DNA of 64,000 nucleotides, taken from NCBI GenBank assembly GCA_900472625.1, contig UCIT01000018.1, positions 62,001 through 126,000 on the forward strand, read 5' to 3'. The notes beneath the pieces are model-generated. The model had not been told where the DNA came from, searched no databases, and worked only from the letters and a program-made list of their open reading frames with translations. This document shows positions 8,524-16,943 of the stretch, in pieces. A program made the position numbers and the translations under genes. This DNA comes from Hyphomicrobiales bacterium. Lineage in GTDB: Bacteria; Pseudomonadota; Alphaproteobacteria; Rhizobiales; Rhizobiaceae. Position 1 is the stretch's first letter. Each line of letters begins with the position of its first letter.

Positions 8524-10797
8524 GTGCAAATGGATATCGCTGTACGTAGTCCTTCGGACGACAAGCTTGGACGGTGGGAGTTCGCGAGGTCGCTGGCAAC
8601 CCAAATTTGGGACTTGCCGCCTTCACCCGAAGGCTACGTGGTCGGCTTGGAAGCTGAATGGGGCGCGGGCAAGAGTAGTGTCATCAACATGGCATTGCAC
8701 CAGTTACTCCTCCTCGAACTCGTCGAGAAAACCGACCGACAATGGTTCCATGGCGAAGATGCTGTTCCTATCGAGATCGATGAGATGGAGCGTCTGACCG
8801 AGGATTACAATGCAATTGTCGGCTTTGGACAGCCAGGTTTCGATCTGAACTATGTTCACCCGGATCATTACAATCGCGCCATTGCAGAGCGATGCGGGAA
8901 CAATGAGTCGGACATCAAAAAGCTCTATCGCTACTTCCGCTTGAGAATGCGGGTGAAGGCCGAGCCGAAAAATCTCATCATCCACTTTAGACCGTGGCTT
9001 ATTCCCGACACAGCGGCGCTATCGACGGTGTTCCTCGCGGAACTCACCAAATCCGTTGGTGGCCTCCTCGGGGACGATGTCCAGAGAGCACTCCGTGCCT
9101 ATACTGAGATAATAAGCAGGCTGGCACCACTCGCGGGAGTGGCGGCGCAAGCAGCAGTCCCCGGCGTCGGATCCCTCATCAAAGACTTTCTTGTTGCTGT
9201 CGGGCAACGGAAAGATCCGACATTGGATGAGCGGAAGTCGGCGCTGGAGCGTTCTCTGAAGAGCTTGGGAGACAAGAAGGTCGTCATCGTAGTCGATGAT
9301 CTGGATCGGCTGAGTCCAAAAGAAGCCGCCGAGATGATCGCCCTTGTGAAGAGCTTGGGTAACTTGCCCAATGTCGTCTATCTGCTGAGCTACGACTCCG
9401 CCGTGATGGCGTCGCATATCCGAAAAGTCCTCGACGTCGACGGGTACGGCTATCTCGAGAAGATTGTCCAATATCGTCGCTCGCTTCCATTGCTCGCGGC
9501 GAATGCTCTGGTGGAGCTTCTTCGACCGGCGATCGAGGTATTGTTCACGGAGGTCATCCAAGAGGTAATTGATCGCTACGACGTTGCCGTCCTACTGGTA
9601 GCGAAGCGGTACATATTAACCCCACGAGACGCGGTTCGAGCCTCGAGCTGGGTCGCTCAAGCTCATGCGAGGCTTAGGGGCCAAACTGACCCTGTCGACC
9701 TTCTGATCCTTGAGATACTCAATGCGAAGGATCCGGAACTCCACAGCTGGATCCGACGTAACATCGATATCCTATGTAACAAAGAAACTCAGGAAACGTT
9801 CAAAGTCCTGCTTGAACGCGATCTGGTGATCATGAATGAGCGCCGAGTTCTGGCACTATCTCTTCTTTTTCCGGACGTGGCCACCGAATTCGCCTCTCCA
9901 CACGGCAGGTCGTCTGCGCCGCGATCGGCGAAGCGGCTGCATATACGCGACTTCAGTCCAGCATATTTCGAGCTGTCTGAACCACTCACAAGCTTCGGCA
10001 AAGATGTGATCGCGCGGCTGTTCGATTCGGACGATTTCGTAGCGCAATTCAAAGAGCTTCTGGATGTCGCGGAGACGTCGCCCTATGCCTCGGCTTTGCG
10101 GATCGACCTCCTCGATTCCGTAAGGGAGAGGATGCAGCTGCAAGACATCACACGAGGTATCCTCACCGCATTGATCGAGTCGGCACCGGACTTGATTCGC
10201 TCTGAAGACCGATTGGGATCCGACGACTTCTCGCCAGATAACTGGCGACGGCTCTCCGGTGCTATTGACAGTGGCTTGCAAGATTTGAGTCCTGAGGGAC
10301 GAGAAGACATGCTCGCTGTGGCCCTCGACGTTTCTGAGGACATCTCGCTTGTCGCAGACGCCGTCCGGCGCGCCCTGGAACACCGACCGAGCGAGAAACC
10401 GGACAAGTCTGGCCTTAGCGACCATTTCAAGAACCGCGTACTCACGAGAATCAGGGAGGACGCTCTTGCCGACAAGTTTCGGATTGCTGCGCACCTGCCA
10501 CCGATACTCCGGCTGTGGTCGGAGCTGGACAGCCGGTCGATTGTGCGGTCGAAATTGGATGAGATGACGTCGTCACGAGCCAACTTCGTTGGAATCGTCC
10601 GGATGATCCTAACGGTCGTGCGCTCGAGCGCAGAGGGAATTTTCTACCAGCTCATTAAAGAGGCTGACGAATTCGTCGACATCAGGGCGCTCGAGAAATG
10701 GGCGCTCGATGCGGGCGCTAGTGCTAACCCGGCTGAACGATTATGGGCTGCTCGGTTCCAGGACGCGGTCGCGCGAGATCGCAAACGAGATTTCTGA
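8524..10797 (+). CDS. KAP family P-loop NTPase
   Basis: A 757-residue KAP NTPase (family named for Kidins220/ARMS and plasmid-F PifA). The Walker A is GLEAEWGAGKSS at residues 41-52, the KAP-type Walker B is VVIVVDDLDRL at 253-263, and HFRPWL at 154-159 corresponds to the family's FNPW-like element. A weakly hydrophobic stretch around 200-222 lies between the Walker motifs where relatives have inserted membrane segments. The remaining 400 residues are helical and unrecognised. It is a single gene with unrelated neighbours. Some prokaryotic KAP proteins exclude phages, so defence is possible but inferred. The start may be GTG 8524 or ATG 8530. Confidence 0.85.
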   Translation: MQMDIAVRSPSDDKLGRWEFARSLATQIWDLPPSPEGYVVGLEAEWGAGKSSVINMALHQLLLLELVEKTDRQWFHGEDAVPIEIDEMERLTEDYNAIVGFGQPGFDLNYVHPDHYNRAIAERCGNNESDIKKLYRYFRLRMRVKAEPKNLIIHFRPWLIPDTAALSTVFLAELTKSVGGLLGDDVQRALRAYTEIISRLAPLAGVAAQAAVPGVGSLIKDFLVAVGQRKDPTLDERKSALERSLKSLGDKKVVIVVDDLDRLSPKEAAEMIALVKSLGNLPNVVYLLSYDSAVMASHIRKVLDVDGYGYLEKIVQYRRSLPLLAANALVELLRPAIEVLFTEVIQEVIDRYDVAVLLVAKRYILTPRDAVRASSWVAQAHARLRGQTDPVDLLILEILNAKDPELHSWIRRNIDILCNKETQETFKVLLERDLVIMNERRVLALSLLFPDVATEFASPHGRSSAPRSAKRLHIRDFSPAYFELSEPLTSFGKDVIARLFDSDDFVAQFKELLDVAETSPYASALRIDLLDSVRERMQLQDITRGILTALIESAPDLIRSEDRLGSDDFSPDNWRRLSGAIDSGLQDLSPEGREDMLAVALDVSEDISLVADAVRRALEHRPSEKPDKSGLSDHFKNRVLTRIREDALADKFRIAAHLPPILRLWSELDSRSIVRSKLDEMTSSRANFVGIVRMILTVVRSSAEGIFYQLIKEADEFVDIRALEKWALDAGASANPAERLWAARFQDAVARDRKRDF

Positions 10798-10904
10798 GGC
10801 TGCAACATCTCGGCACAAGAGCCATCCGCGTGCAGTGCTTTCTGCGGCTTGCCGCACAGGTCCCGAGCGCGTCGCGACATCCTCGTCGACATACGCCGTT
10901 GATA

Positions 10905-10920
10905 ATGTGTAATTACACAT
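10905..10920. promoter_or_regulatory. ATGTGTAATTACACAT operator
   Basis: A perfect 16-bp palindrome, 56 bp before the NmrA-like gene start. Related 16-mers occur at 13373, 38520, 45107 and 45600, in each case next to a regulator or reductase promoter. The spacing and dyad fit MarR family operators, but the cognate protein is an inference. Confidence 0.65.
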
Positions 10921-10975
10921 ATATGGTTACTTAGCGCGCGTTGAAGCGCGCCATTTTCGAATCTTGGAGTTGGCA

Positions 10976-11863
10976 ATGGCAGACAAAATCCTGGTAACCG
11001 GGGCGACAGGCGAGACGGGCAAGTACACGGTCGCTGAGTTGTTAAAACGAGGGAAAGCGGTACGCGCCCTGGTTCATAAAATCGACGACCGGTCAGATAA
11101 GTTGAAGCGCGCTGGTGCGGAGATCGTCGTTGGTGACATGCTTGAGCATGACGACTTGATCCGAGCAACCGAAGGGATGGATGCAGCGTATTTCTGCTAT
11201 CCAGTCCGGCCTGGCTTGATCCAGGCTACAGCGTACTTGGCTGACGCCGCCCGCCGCGCCAAGCTGGAACTGGTGGTTAACATGTCGCAGATCTCTGCGC
11301 GCGAAGATTCAGACAGTCACGCGGCCCGGGATCATTGGATCTCGGAACGAATTCTTGACTGGTCGGGCGTTCCTTCGACACACCTCAGGCCAACATTCTT
11401 TTCGCAGTGGTTCCTCTATCCCCATGCGCAGGCGTCGATCATCAATGAAGGCGTGATTGATTTGCCATACGGAGAGGGCCGGCACGCACCCATCGCCGCC
11501 GAAGACCAAGCTCGCTTTATCGCTCACGTTTTAGAAGAGCCAGCCAGACATGCCGGCCAGATCTATTCACTCTACGGACCGACAGAGCTTTCGCAAGCCG
11601 AGATCGCCAAGGAAATCGGAGACGCGATCGGGATCACAGTGAACTACCGCCCGACGACTATCGCCGAATACAAATCCAGACTGGAGAGTCAGGGCCTGCC
11701 GCCGTTCCTCATCCAGCACTTCTGTGCAATTGCGATCGACTACCAGAACGGGATTTTCGCGGGAGCCGACAAAATCATCGCATCGGAAACCGGAAGAGCG
11801 CCTCTGAGCGTCAAAGCTTTCGTCGATCTTCACCGCGCCGAGTTCAAGGTGGCCGCAAGATGA
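10976..11863 (+). CDS. NmrA-like NAD(P)-binding oxidoreductase
   Basis: A 295-residue atypical SDR of the NmrA/quinone-oxidoreductase-2 type. The cofactor motif TGATGETGKYTV lies at the N-terminus, followed by VGDMLEHDDLIRATEGMDAAYF and the LRPTFFSQWF motif typical of NmrA-like proteins. These lack the usual Tyr-Lys dyad and often reduce quinones or sense NADP. ATG 10976 has GGAG at 6 bp; a TTG further upstream is less likely. An ATGTG-type palindrome lies in its promoter, and an SDR follows 48 bp downstream, so the pair may be one detoxification unit. Confidence 0.85.
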   Translation: MADKILVTGATGETGKYTVAELLKRGKAVRALVHKIDDRSDKLKRAGAEIVVGDMLEHDDLIRATEGMDAAYFCYPVRPGLIQATAYLADAARRAKLELVVNMSQISAREDSDSHAARDHWISERILDWSGVPSTHLRPTFFSQWFLYPHAQASIINEGVIDLPYGEGRHAPIAAEDQARFIAHVLEEPARHAGQIYSLYGPTELSQAEIAKEIGDAIGITVNYRPTTIAEYKSRLESQGLPPFLIQHFCAIAIDYQNGIFAGADKIIASETGRAPLSVKAFVDLHRAEFKVAAR

Positions 11864-11911
11864 CGGCATCTTCGCTTAACAGGCAGCAAAGTGCAGGAGC
11901 GTAGACCAGTG

Positions 11912-12661
11912 GTGAACAGATTCGAAAACAAGGTTGTCGTGATCACAGGCGGTAGCACTGGCATCGGCTTAGCCACCGCAAGGTTGTTCGCTCGGGAAGG
12001 TGCCAAAGTCCTGATCATGGCCAGAAACGAAGCAGCTATGCGGTCTGCCCGCGAGAGCATCTATGGCGATGTGGAAGCCATTTCAGGCGACATCTCGAAG
12101 CTCCGAGATCTCGAGGCGCTAGCAGCATACCTAAAGCGCAAGTACGGACGGATCGACGTCCTATTTGCGAATGCGGGCGGCGGAGTGCTTGGCCCGATGG
12201 ACGCTGTCACCGAAGCCGATTTTGACAAAACCGTCGCAACTAACTTTAAAGGCACGTACTTTACGGTTCAGGCGCTACTCCCGCTGATGGGGGTCGGTAC
12301 TTCGGTGGTGATCAACACATCAGTCGCCGGTTCGAAAGGTCTGCCGAACTTCAGCGTCTACTCTGCAACCAAAGCTGCTATCCGGTCTCTTGCCCGTACT
12401 TGGACAACCGATCTGAAGGGAAGGGGTATACGCGTGAATGCGATCGCCCCCGGTCATATCGACACCGACATAATGGTCCGAAACGGCATTCCGGCAGACC
12501 AAGTCGCCGGTATCAATAACGAAGTCACGAAGCAAATTCCGCTCGGCAGAATGGGGTCCGCAGAGGAAGTCGCCAACGCCGTCGCGTTTCTCGCTTCCGA
12601 TGAGGCTTCCTACATAACCGGTATAGAGTTGACCGTCGATGGCGGGTGGACTCAAGTATAA
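11912..12661 (+). CDS. Short-chain dehydrogenase/reductase
   Basis: A classical SDR of 249 residues. Motifs are TGGSTGIG, ANAGGG, the Ser in INTSVAG, the YSATK catalytic pair and the C-terminal ITGIELTVDGGWTQV found in 3-oxoacyl-ACP reductase-like enzymes. Adjacent GTG codons at 11909 and 11912 follow AGGAG at about 10 bp; I took 11912. It lies close behind the NmrA-like gene in the same direction. The substrate is unknown; FabG-like sequence does not prove a role in fatty acid synthesis. Confidence 0.87.
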   Translation: MNRFENKVVVITGGSTGIGLATARLFAREGAKVLIMARNEAAMRSARESIYGDVEAISGDISKLRDLEALAAYLKRKYGRIDVLFANAGGGVLGPMDAVTEADFDKTVATNFKGTYFTVQALLPLMGVGTSVVINTSVAGSKGLPNFSVYSATKAAIRSLARTWTTDLKGRGIRVNAIAPGHIDTDIMVRNGIPADQVAGINNEVTKQIPLGRMGSAEEVANAVAFLASDEASYITGIELTVDGGWTQV

Positions 12662-12673
12662 ACGGCGCGCTTC

Positions 12674-12698
12674 CGCCGGCACGATCGTCGTGCCGGCG
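12674..12698. terminator. Bidirectional hairpin between SDR and tetR
   Basis: A perfect 11-bp stem (CGCCGGCACGA and its complement) with a 3-base loop fills the space between the convergent SDR and TetR genes. There is no long T tract on either side, so it may be a weak terminator. Confidence 0.6.
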
Positions 12699-12701
12699 CG
12701 A

Positions 12702-13331
12702 TCAAGATGCGAGCTTTCCCTCGGTCTGCCGTAGCGCGTCAAGTTCCATTGAACGCTTACATCCCGACAGGTTCAGAACCATGTCTCTTACGGCAGGCCC
12801 GGTCTCGGGATGAAATCTTGAAAGCTGCGCCGCGCCGACCAACATCGAATAGATTGCACTTGCGCGATTCAAAGCCGAGCCTTCGTCGCCTCGCGGCAAG
12901 CAGGAAGCGATCGCGGCGATCCTGTCAGCTGTGTGCTTTGTGAAAGCCTCCTGAATGGACACGGATTGACGCGAGATTTCGGGAGCGAACGCAGCAGCTG
13001 CGCTTCTTGTTATGTCATCGACTGGGGCGAGCGCCCAATCACAGATGGCGTCAATGGTCTGCTCGGGAGCAAAGGCTCGTCGTTGGCAATCTGCGATAAC
13101 ATCCAACAAGTTGTCTTCCAGCGCTATCTCAGTCAGTTCGTCCTTCGACGAAAAGTGACGATAGAAGCCACCGGTAGTTAGTCCCACTGAGGTCATAATG
13201 TCTGCAAGAGTGGCCCCTGACAGTCCTTTCTCTCGAAAACAACGCGACGCCGCGTCCACCACGGTTCGCCTAGTTTTCTGCATCTCGCTTTTGCGTGTGC
13301 GGCGACCAACTGAGTTCTGTTCAATGGACAA
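12702..13331 (-). CDS. TetR family repressor
   Basis: A 209-residue TetR. The helix-turn-helix spans about residues 20-65 with TVVDAASRCFREKG, ATLADIMTSVGLTTGGFYRHFSSKDEL. The ligand domain contains AFAPEISRQSV, the same subgroup pattern as the TetR at 4063. The start is TTG at 13331, supported by GGAG spaced 6 bp; the next in-frame ATG (13283) has no such site. It is divergent from hemH, and the gap contains an ATGTG-type palindrome at 13373. Its own operator is not obvious; TAAGCGCTAG near 13342 is a weak candidate. Confidence 0.85.
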   Translation of the reverse strand: MSIEQNSVGRRTRKSEMQKTRRTVVDAASRCFREKGLSGATLADIMTSVGLTTGGFYRHFSSKDELTEIALEDNLLDVIADCQRRAFAPEQTIDAICDWALAPVDDITRSAAAAFAPEISRQSVSIQEAFTKHTADRIAAIASCLPRGDEGSALNRASAIYSMLVGAAQLSRFHPETGPAVRDMVLNLSGCKRSMELDALRQTEGKLAS

Positions 13332-13372
13332 TTACTTCTCCTAAGCGCTAGCAAAAAACACAAGCACCAGAT

Positions 13373-13388
13373 ATGTGGTATTGCACAC
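13373..13388. promoter_or_regulatory. ATGTGGTATTGCACAC operator-like site
   Basis: An imperfect 16-bp dyad between the TetR gene and hemH. It is nearly the same as the site at 38520 (ATATGTG-N-TATTGCACA is shared), 25 kb away, upstream of the ChaC-like/MarR/ketosynthase operon. Confidence 0.55.
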
Positions 13389-13448
13389 CTGTCTTATCAC
13401 CGGTTAACACGTGCCCGTCAACCAAACGCTGCAACAGGGACAGAACAC

Positions 13449-14477
13449 ATGGATAGAGCCAGTCCCGCCGACCACCCGAAGGTGAACTATGGCAAGGTGG
13501 GCGTCCTGCTCGTCAATCTCGGCACCCCTGATGGCACCGACTACACCTCGATGCGCCGTTATCTCAAGGAATTCCTGACCGACAAGCGCGTCATCGAATG
13601 GTCGCCCTGGAAGTGGTATCCGATCCTCTTCGGTATCGTCCTCAACACCCGCCCGGGCAAGGTCGGCAAGGCTTACGAGCTGATCTGGAACAAGGAAAAG
13701 GACGAGAGCTATCTGCGCACCTACACCCGCAGCCAGTCCGATCTGATGGCCGAGCGGTTGAAGGACCTTGATAACGTCAAGGTCGACTGGGCCATGCGCT
13801 ATGGCACACCCTCGATCGCCTCGCGCATCCAGGCGCTGAAGGACGACGGCTGCGACCGCATCGTGCTCTTCCCGCTCTACCCGCAATATGCCGCCGCCAC
13901 CACAGCCACCGTCAACGACAAGGCCTTTCAGCACTTGTTGAAGATGCGTTGGCAGCCGGCGCTGCGCACCGTGCCCGATTACCACGACGACGACACCTAT
14001 ATCGAGGCGCTCGCCAACTCGATCACCAAGCATCTGTCGACGCTGGACTGGCAACCGGAAAAGATCCTCGCCTCCTTCCACGGCATACCCATGTCATACT
14101 TCAAGAAGGGCGATCCCTATTACTGCCAGTGCCAGAAGACCGGCCGCCTGCTGCGCGAGAAGCTCGGCCTCTCCAAGGACCAGTTCATGGTCACCTTCCA
14201 GTCCCGCTTCGGCCCGGAAGAATGGCTGCAGCCCTATACCGACAAGACGGTGGAGCAGCTTGCCAAGGACGGCGTGAAAAAGATCGCCGTCCTCAACCCC
14301 GGCTTCGTCTCCGACTGTCTGGAGACGCTGGAAGAGATCGCCGAACAGGCGGCGCATTCCTTCCACGAGAATGGCGGCGAGAAGTTCGCGCATATTCCGT
14401 GTCTGAACGACAGCGACGATGGGATGGCGGTGCTGGAGAAGGTGGTGCGGCGGGAATTGTTGGGGTGGACGCGCTAA
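13449..14477 (+). CDS. hemH: Ferrochelatase
   Basis: Inserts ferrous iron into protoporphyrin IX, the last step of haem synthesis, at the inner membrane face. The 342-residue length and motifs fit: VGVLLVNLGTPDG at the start, the histidine in SFHGIPMSYFKKGDPY, the SRFGPEEWLQPYT segment and LNPGFVSDCLETLEE containing the conserved Glu residues. Compared with its neighbours its codons look richer in third-position G and C, like a core gene. Its setting between TetR and MarR detoxification genes is unusual. Whether the genome has another hemH cannot be seen here. Confidence 0.97.
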   Translation: MDRASPADHPKVNYGKVGVLLVNLGTPDGTDYTSMRRYLKEFLTDKRVIEWSPWKWYPILFGIVLNTRPGKVGKAYELIWNKEKDESYLRTYTRSQSDLMAERLKDLDNVKVDWAMRYGTPSIASRIQALKDDGCDRIVLFPLYPQYAAATTATVNDKAFQHLLKMRWQPALRTVPDYHDDDTYIEALANSITKHLSTLDWQPEKILASFHGIPMSYFKKGDPYYCQCQKTGRLLREKLGLSKDQFMVTFQSRFGPEEWLQPYTDKTVEQLAKDGVKKIAVLNPGFVSDCLETLEEIAEQAAHSFHENGGEKFAHIPCLNDSDDGMAVLEKVVRRELLGWTR

Positions 14478-14488
14478 ACGACTTGCAT

Positions 14489-14508
14489 ATAAGGGCATAT
14501 GCCCGTAT
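14489..14508. promoter_or_regulatory. GGGCATATGCCC operator, copy 2
   Basis: ATAAGGGCATATGCCCGTAT, with the perfect 12-bp core at 14493-14504. It lies 31 bp before the ATG of a MarR gene. This position suggests autoregulation and makes that MarR the leading candidate for the protein that binds all copies. Confidence 0.7.
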
Positions 14509-14539
14509 ATTGCTCAATAGCTGATGTGAGTGTTTTGCG

Positions 14540-15031
14540 ATGAGTTCGAGCCTAGATTCCGAACTGCTTTCAAGCGGTAGCCAGTGTGTCTCTACGGCTA
14601 TCCGCAAAGCCGCGCGAAGATCAACGCAGTTCTATGACGTTGCGCTGTCGCGGGCTGGATTGCGATCAACACAGTTTAGCATCCTCGCGGAATTGAAGAG
14701 GAGAGGGGTGCCGTGTTCTCAATCGGATCTTGCCGCTGCGCTCGTAGTCGAAAGGTCGGCCCTGGGACATAACTTACGGCCTCTCGAGAGAGAGGGGTTG
14801 ATTGCCATTGTCGCGGGCGAGGCCGATGGAAGAAAGCGTTTCGTTGCTCTGACGGCTGCTGGCTTAGAAAAGCATGCGGTCGCCGAGGTCCACTGGCGTG
14901 AAGCTCAAGGAAACTTCCTTGCTGTGATTGGTCAAGAAGAAGGTTCGAGCATTCGAGACCGCATGCTGGCGATCGCCGAAAATCCGCTGCTTAGCGTCAA
15001 TGTCACGAATGCAACCGTTTCGCCGAGGTGA
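14540..15031 (+). CDS. MarR family regulator, candidate reader of the GGGCATATGCCC sites
   Basis: A 163-residue MarR protein. The winged helix runs over about residues 50-110 (TQFSILAELKRRG, SDLAAALVVERSALGHNLRPLEREGL, then the GRKRFVALTAAG wing). One cysteine near residue 16 (SQCVSTAIRKAAR) occupies the place where other MarR proteins in this window have a CxC pair, so a redox or electrophile sensor is plausible. A palindromic operator sits just upstream, so autoregulation is likely. An NTF2-like gene follows 99 bp downstream. Confidence 0.87.
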   Translation: MSSSLDSELLSSGSQCVSTAIRKAARRSTQFYDVALSRAGLRSTQFSILAELKRRGVPCSQSDLAAALVVERSALGHNLRPLEREGLIAIVAGEADGRKRFVALTAAGLEKHAVAEVHWREAQGNFLAVIGQEEGSSIRDRMLAIAENPLLSVNVTNATVSPR

Positions 15032-15049
15032 CCCCAACACCTTGCGACA

Positions 15050-15098
15050 GCCACCGCTGCTGGAGGTCCTCTCCCCCTATCCTCCCGGCAGCGGTGGC
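15050..15098. repeat. Inverted repeat, 11-bp arms
   Basis: GCCACCGCTGC at 15050-15060 pairs perfectly with 15088-15098 across a 27-base pyrimidine-rich spacer. It lies between the MarR gene and the NTF2-like gene and could attenuate or terminate readthrough. Confidence 0.5.
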
Positions 15099-15130
15099 CC
15101 CTCCTGCCAATTTCACCCAACGGTCCATCA

Positions 15131-15502
15131 ATGACTCCGCAAGACGGCGAAACGCTATTTCTCGATCAGCTCGCCCCTAGCGCGCGCCTTTCTGGCTCGG
15201 TCCTACGTGGTAGTGTTGTAGGCAGCCACACGATAATTCGATTGATCAATGCCGTTCATTCTTTTCACCGATACAGGACAACGATTTACGTCGAGGAGGC
15301 CGGCCGGCGGATATTCTCGGAAACGGAAGCGGTCCTCGACACAGGTACCCCGATGAGAGACATCGTCGTGCTTGAACGTGATGATGACGGTCTGATTGTC
15401 CAGATAAGCATTCGGAGTGAACCGCTAGACGCGGTTCTGTCGCTCGCGGCCCGCCTTGCCCCGCTCTTGGCTCCAGATTTGCCCCGCGACTTTTTCCTAT
15501 GA
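15131..15502 (+). CDS. NTF2-like single-domain protein, paralogue of a hydrolase C-terminal domain
   Basis: A 123-residue protein without recognised catalytic residues. Its sequence aligns by eye along most of its length with the last 115 residues of the hydrolase at 59651-60838: both have a VVGSH/VIGRD turn, a central EEAGRRIF/WRAVAF strand and a C-terminal DGLIVQISIRSEPLDAVL versus EGRIANIAIHHRPLSAAL block. It therefore appears to be a stand-alone version of that domain, with an NTF2/SnoaL-like fold inferred. It follows the MarR gene in the same direction. Confidence 0.65.
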   Translation: MTPQDGETLFLDQLAPSARLSGSVLRGSVVGSHTIIRLINAVHSFHRYRTTIYVEEAGRRIFSETEAVLDTGTPMRDIVVLERDDDGLIVQISIRSEPLDAVLSLAARLAPLLAPDLPRDFFL

Positions 15503-15514
15503 TTGCCGGAGGAC

Positions 15515-16093
15515 TTACTTGGATGGCCACACGGGGAACAGCGCGGTAGCTCCGTAGGCATTCATGCAGCGATCAAAGACCTTGACATCGGCACAACCTC
15601 TAGCGATCAGCTGAGCACCCTCAACGGCCGAAAAAATAGCTACAGCGCGATCCGTAATCTCCGAGGCCCCCGCTTGGGGTGTCAACGCTTCCAAAAATGA
15701 CTTGAGCCATTGAACATTTATCTCAGTGAAGCGATCGACTTCGCCTCGAACCATTTCGGGCAACTCATCCCTCTCGGCGATCATGATGCCGCAAAGGCAC
15801 ATGCGGTTGTCCCGTTCGAGAGCTGCTCTGAAGGCATCCGTATAGGTTTTCATCGTTTGAGCGGCGGCATCCGCGTCAAGTGGCAAGCTATCGAGAAACG
15901 CTTGTGCCTCGTCGGAATACTGTCGCGCAAGTGCCGCTCCAAGGTCGCCTTTTGTCGGGAAATGGTAGTGAACACTCGCGTTTTTGATGCCCACGGTTTT
16001 CGCAAGTTCACGGAAGCTCAGCGCGCTGTAGCCGTGGGCCTGAACCACGAGCTTTGCTTCGTCCATAATGCTTTGACGCGTATCAGTCGTCAT
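15515..16093 (-). CDS. TetR family repressor
   Basis: A 192-residue TetR of the AcrR type: SIMDEAKLVVQAHGYSALSFRELAKTVGIKNASVHYHFPTKGDL is the DNA-binding part (residues 8-52; HYHFPTKGDL is characteristic). The ligand domain has NRMCLCGIMIAE with a CxC pair near residue 100, which could sense thiol-reactive compounds. I took ATG 16093 (GAGGTGATCGAG just upstream); GTG 16102 is possible. It is divergent from the glutathione transferase, and two identical perfect palindromes lie between them, so it very probably represses that gene. Confidence 0.88.
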   Translation of the reverse strand: MTTDTRQSIMDEAKLVVQAHGYSALSFRELAKTVGIKNASVHYHFPTKGDLGAALARQYSDEAQAFLDSLPLDADAAAQTMKTYTDAFRAALERDNRMCLCGIMIAERDELPEMVRGEVDRFTEINVQWLKSFLEALTPQAGASEITDRAVAIFSAVEGAQLIARGCADVKVFDRCMNAYGATALFPVWPSK

Positions 16094-16153
16094 CTCGATC
16101 ACCTCTGCCTCAACTAGATATATTCCACAGCCATAACAGTCAAGAAAATTTCA

Positions 16154-16167
16154 ACCTAGCGCTAGGT
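16154..16167. promoter_or_regulatory. ACCTAGCGCTAGGT operator 1
   Basis: A perfect 14-bp palindrome 61 bp upstream of the TetR start. An identical copy lies 52 bp away at 16206-16219. Confidence 0.75.
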
Positions 16168-16177
16168 AGGTGTTGAC

Positions 16178-16189
16178 ATAGGGGCATAT
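16178..16189. promoter_or_regulatory. GGGGCATAT half operator upstream of GST
   Basis: ATAGGGGCATAT carries only the left half of the GGGCATATGCCC palindrome. It lies exactly between the two TetR-type palindromes, so the glutathione transferase promoter could be under two regulators. The match with 18067-18078 covers all 12 bases. Confidence 0.5.
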
Positions 16190-16205
16190 CAACGTTTATC
16201 GAATT

Positions 16206-16219
16206 ACCTAGCGCTAGGT
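16206..16219. promoter_or_regulatory. ACCTAGCGCTAGGT operator 2
   Basis: A second perfect copy of the TetR-type palindrome, 30 bp before the glutathione transferase start, where a bound repressor would block RNA polymerase. Confidence 0.75.
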
Positions 16220-16249
16220 CAGTAAGACCCGCGTCTAAGGAGCACAAAC

Positions 16250-16936
16250 ATGAAAATCTATGACCGCTCAGGTTTCCCGAACCCGGCACGCATCCGTATC
16301 GTCCTGGCCGAGAAAGGCCTCGATAACGCAGTGGAATTTGTTCCCGTCGATCTGATCGGGGCAGAACATAAGCAAGAAGCGTTTCTGTCGCTCAATCCCT
16401 CGGGCGTTATTCCGCTGCTCGAGCTGGACGACGGCACGCTGATCTCCGAGGCAACGGCGATCACCGAGTACCTCGACAATCTCGATGGCAATCCAACGCT
16501 GACAGGAAATTCTCCCAAGGAGAAGGCACTGGTTCACATGATGCAGCGCCGCGCGGAAGCCTACGTACTTGATCCTATCGGCATCTATTTCCACTTCGGA
16601 ACCCCAGGCCTCGGCCCGTCGTTGCAGGCTTTCAAGAGCCCGGAATGGGCCGGTCGTAAGGAATGGGCGGATCGCAACCGTGCCACAGTCGAAGAAGGCT
16701 TCCGCTACTTCAACAAAATCCTGGGTTCTTCGGACTACGTCGCCGGTGAGTTTTTCTCCATGGCAGACATCACGCTCTTCGCCGGGCTAGCTTTCGGTGA
16801 TGCCGCTGGCGTCCATGTTCCGGAAGAGCTTGGCAACCTGATCGCCTGGCGCGGTCGCGTCAACTCACTGCCGAGCGTCCAGAACAGATCCGGTCAGGCC
16901 TTCCTTCCTGAAGATGCAAAGCGCCTTGGTTTCTAA
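16250..16936 (+). CDS. Glutathione S-transferase
   Basis: A 228-residue cytosolic GST. The N-terminal thioredoxin-fold domain covers about residues 1-82 (MKIYDRSGFPNPARIRIVLAEKG-type start, cis-Pro segment SGVIPLLELDDG and glutathione-binding LISEATAITEYL). The C-terminal helical domain contains the conserved N-capping segment FSMADITLFAGLAF. It conjugates glutathione to electrophiles or acts as a peroxidase. TetR-type palindromes at the promoter indicate induction by a xenobiotic. A Tat-exported hydrolase follows after a small hairpin. Confidence 0.93.
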   Translation: MKIYDRSGFPNPARIRIVLAEKGLDNAVEFVPVDLIGAEHKQEAFLSLNPSGVIPLLELDDGTLISEATAITEYLDNLDGNPTLTGNSPKEKALVHMMQRRAEAYVLDPIGIYFHFGTPGLGPSLQAFKSPEWAGRKEWADRNRATVEEGFRYFNKILGSSDYVAGEFFSMADITLFAGLAFGDAAGVHVPEELGNLIAWRGRVNSLPSVQNRSGQAFLPEDAKRLGF

Positions 16937-16943
16937 AACGCGA

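Noticed and set aside
13404..14081. A 225-residue minus-strand open frame
   Set aside because: It is antisense to hemH, low in complexity (Val, Gly, Arg, Leu) and without recognisable motifs.
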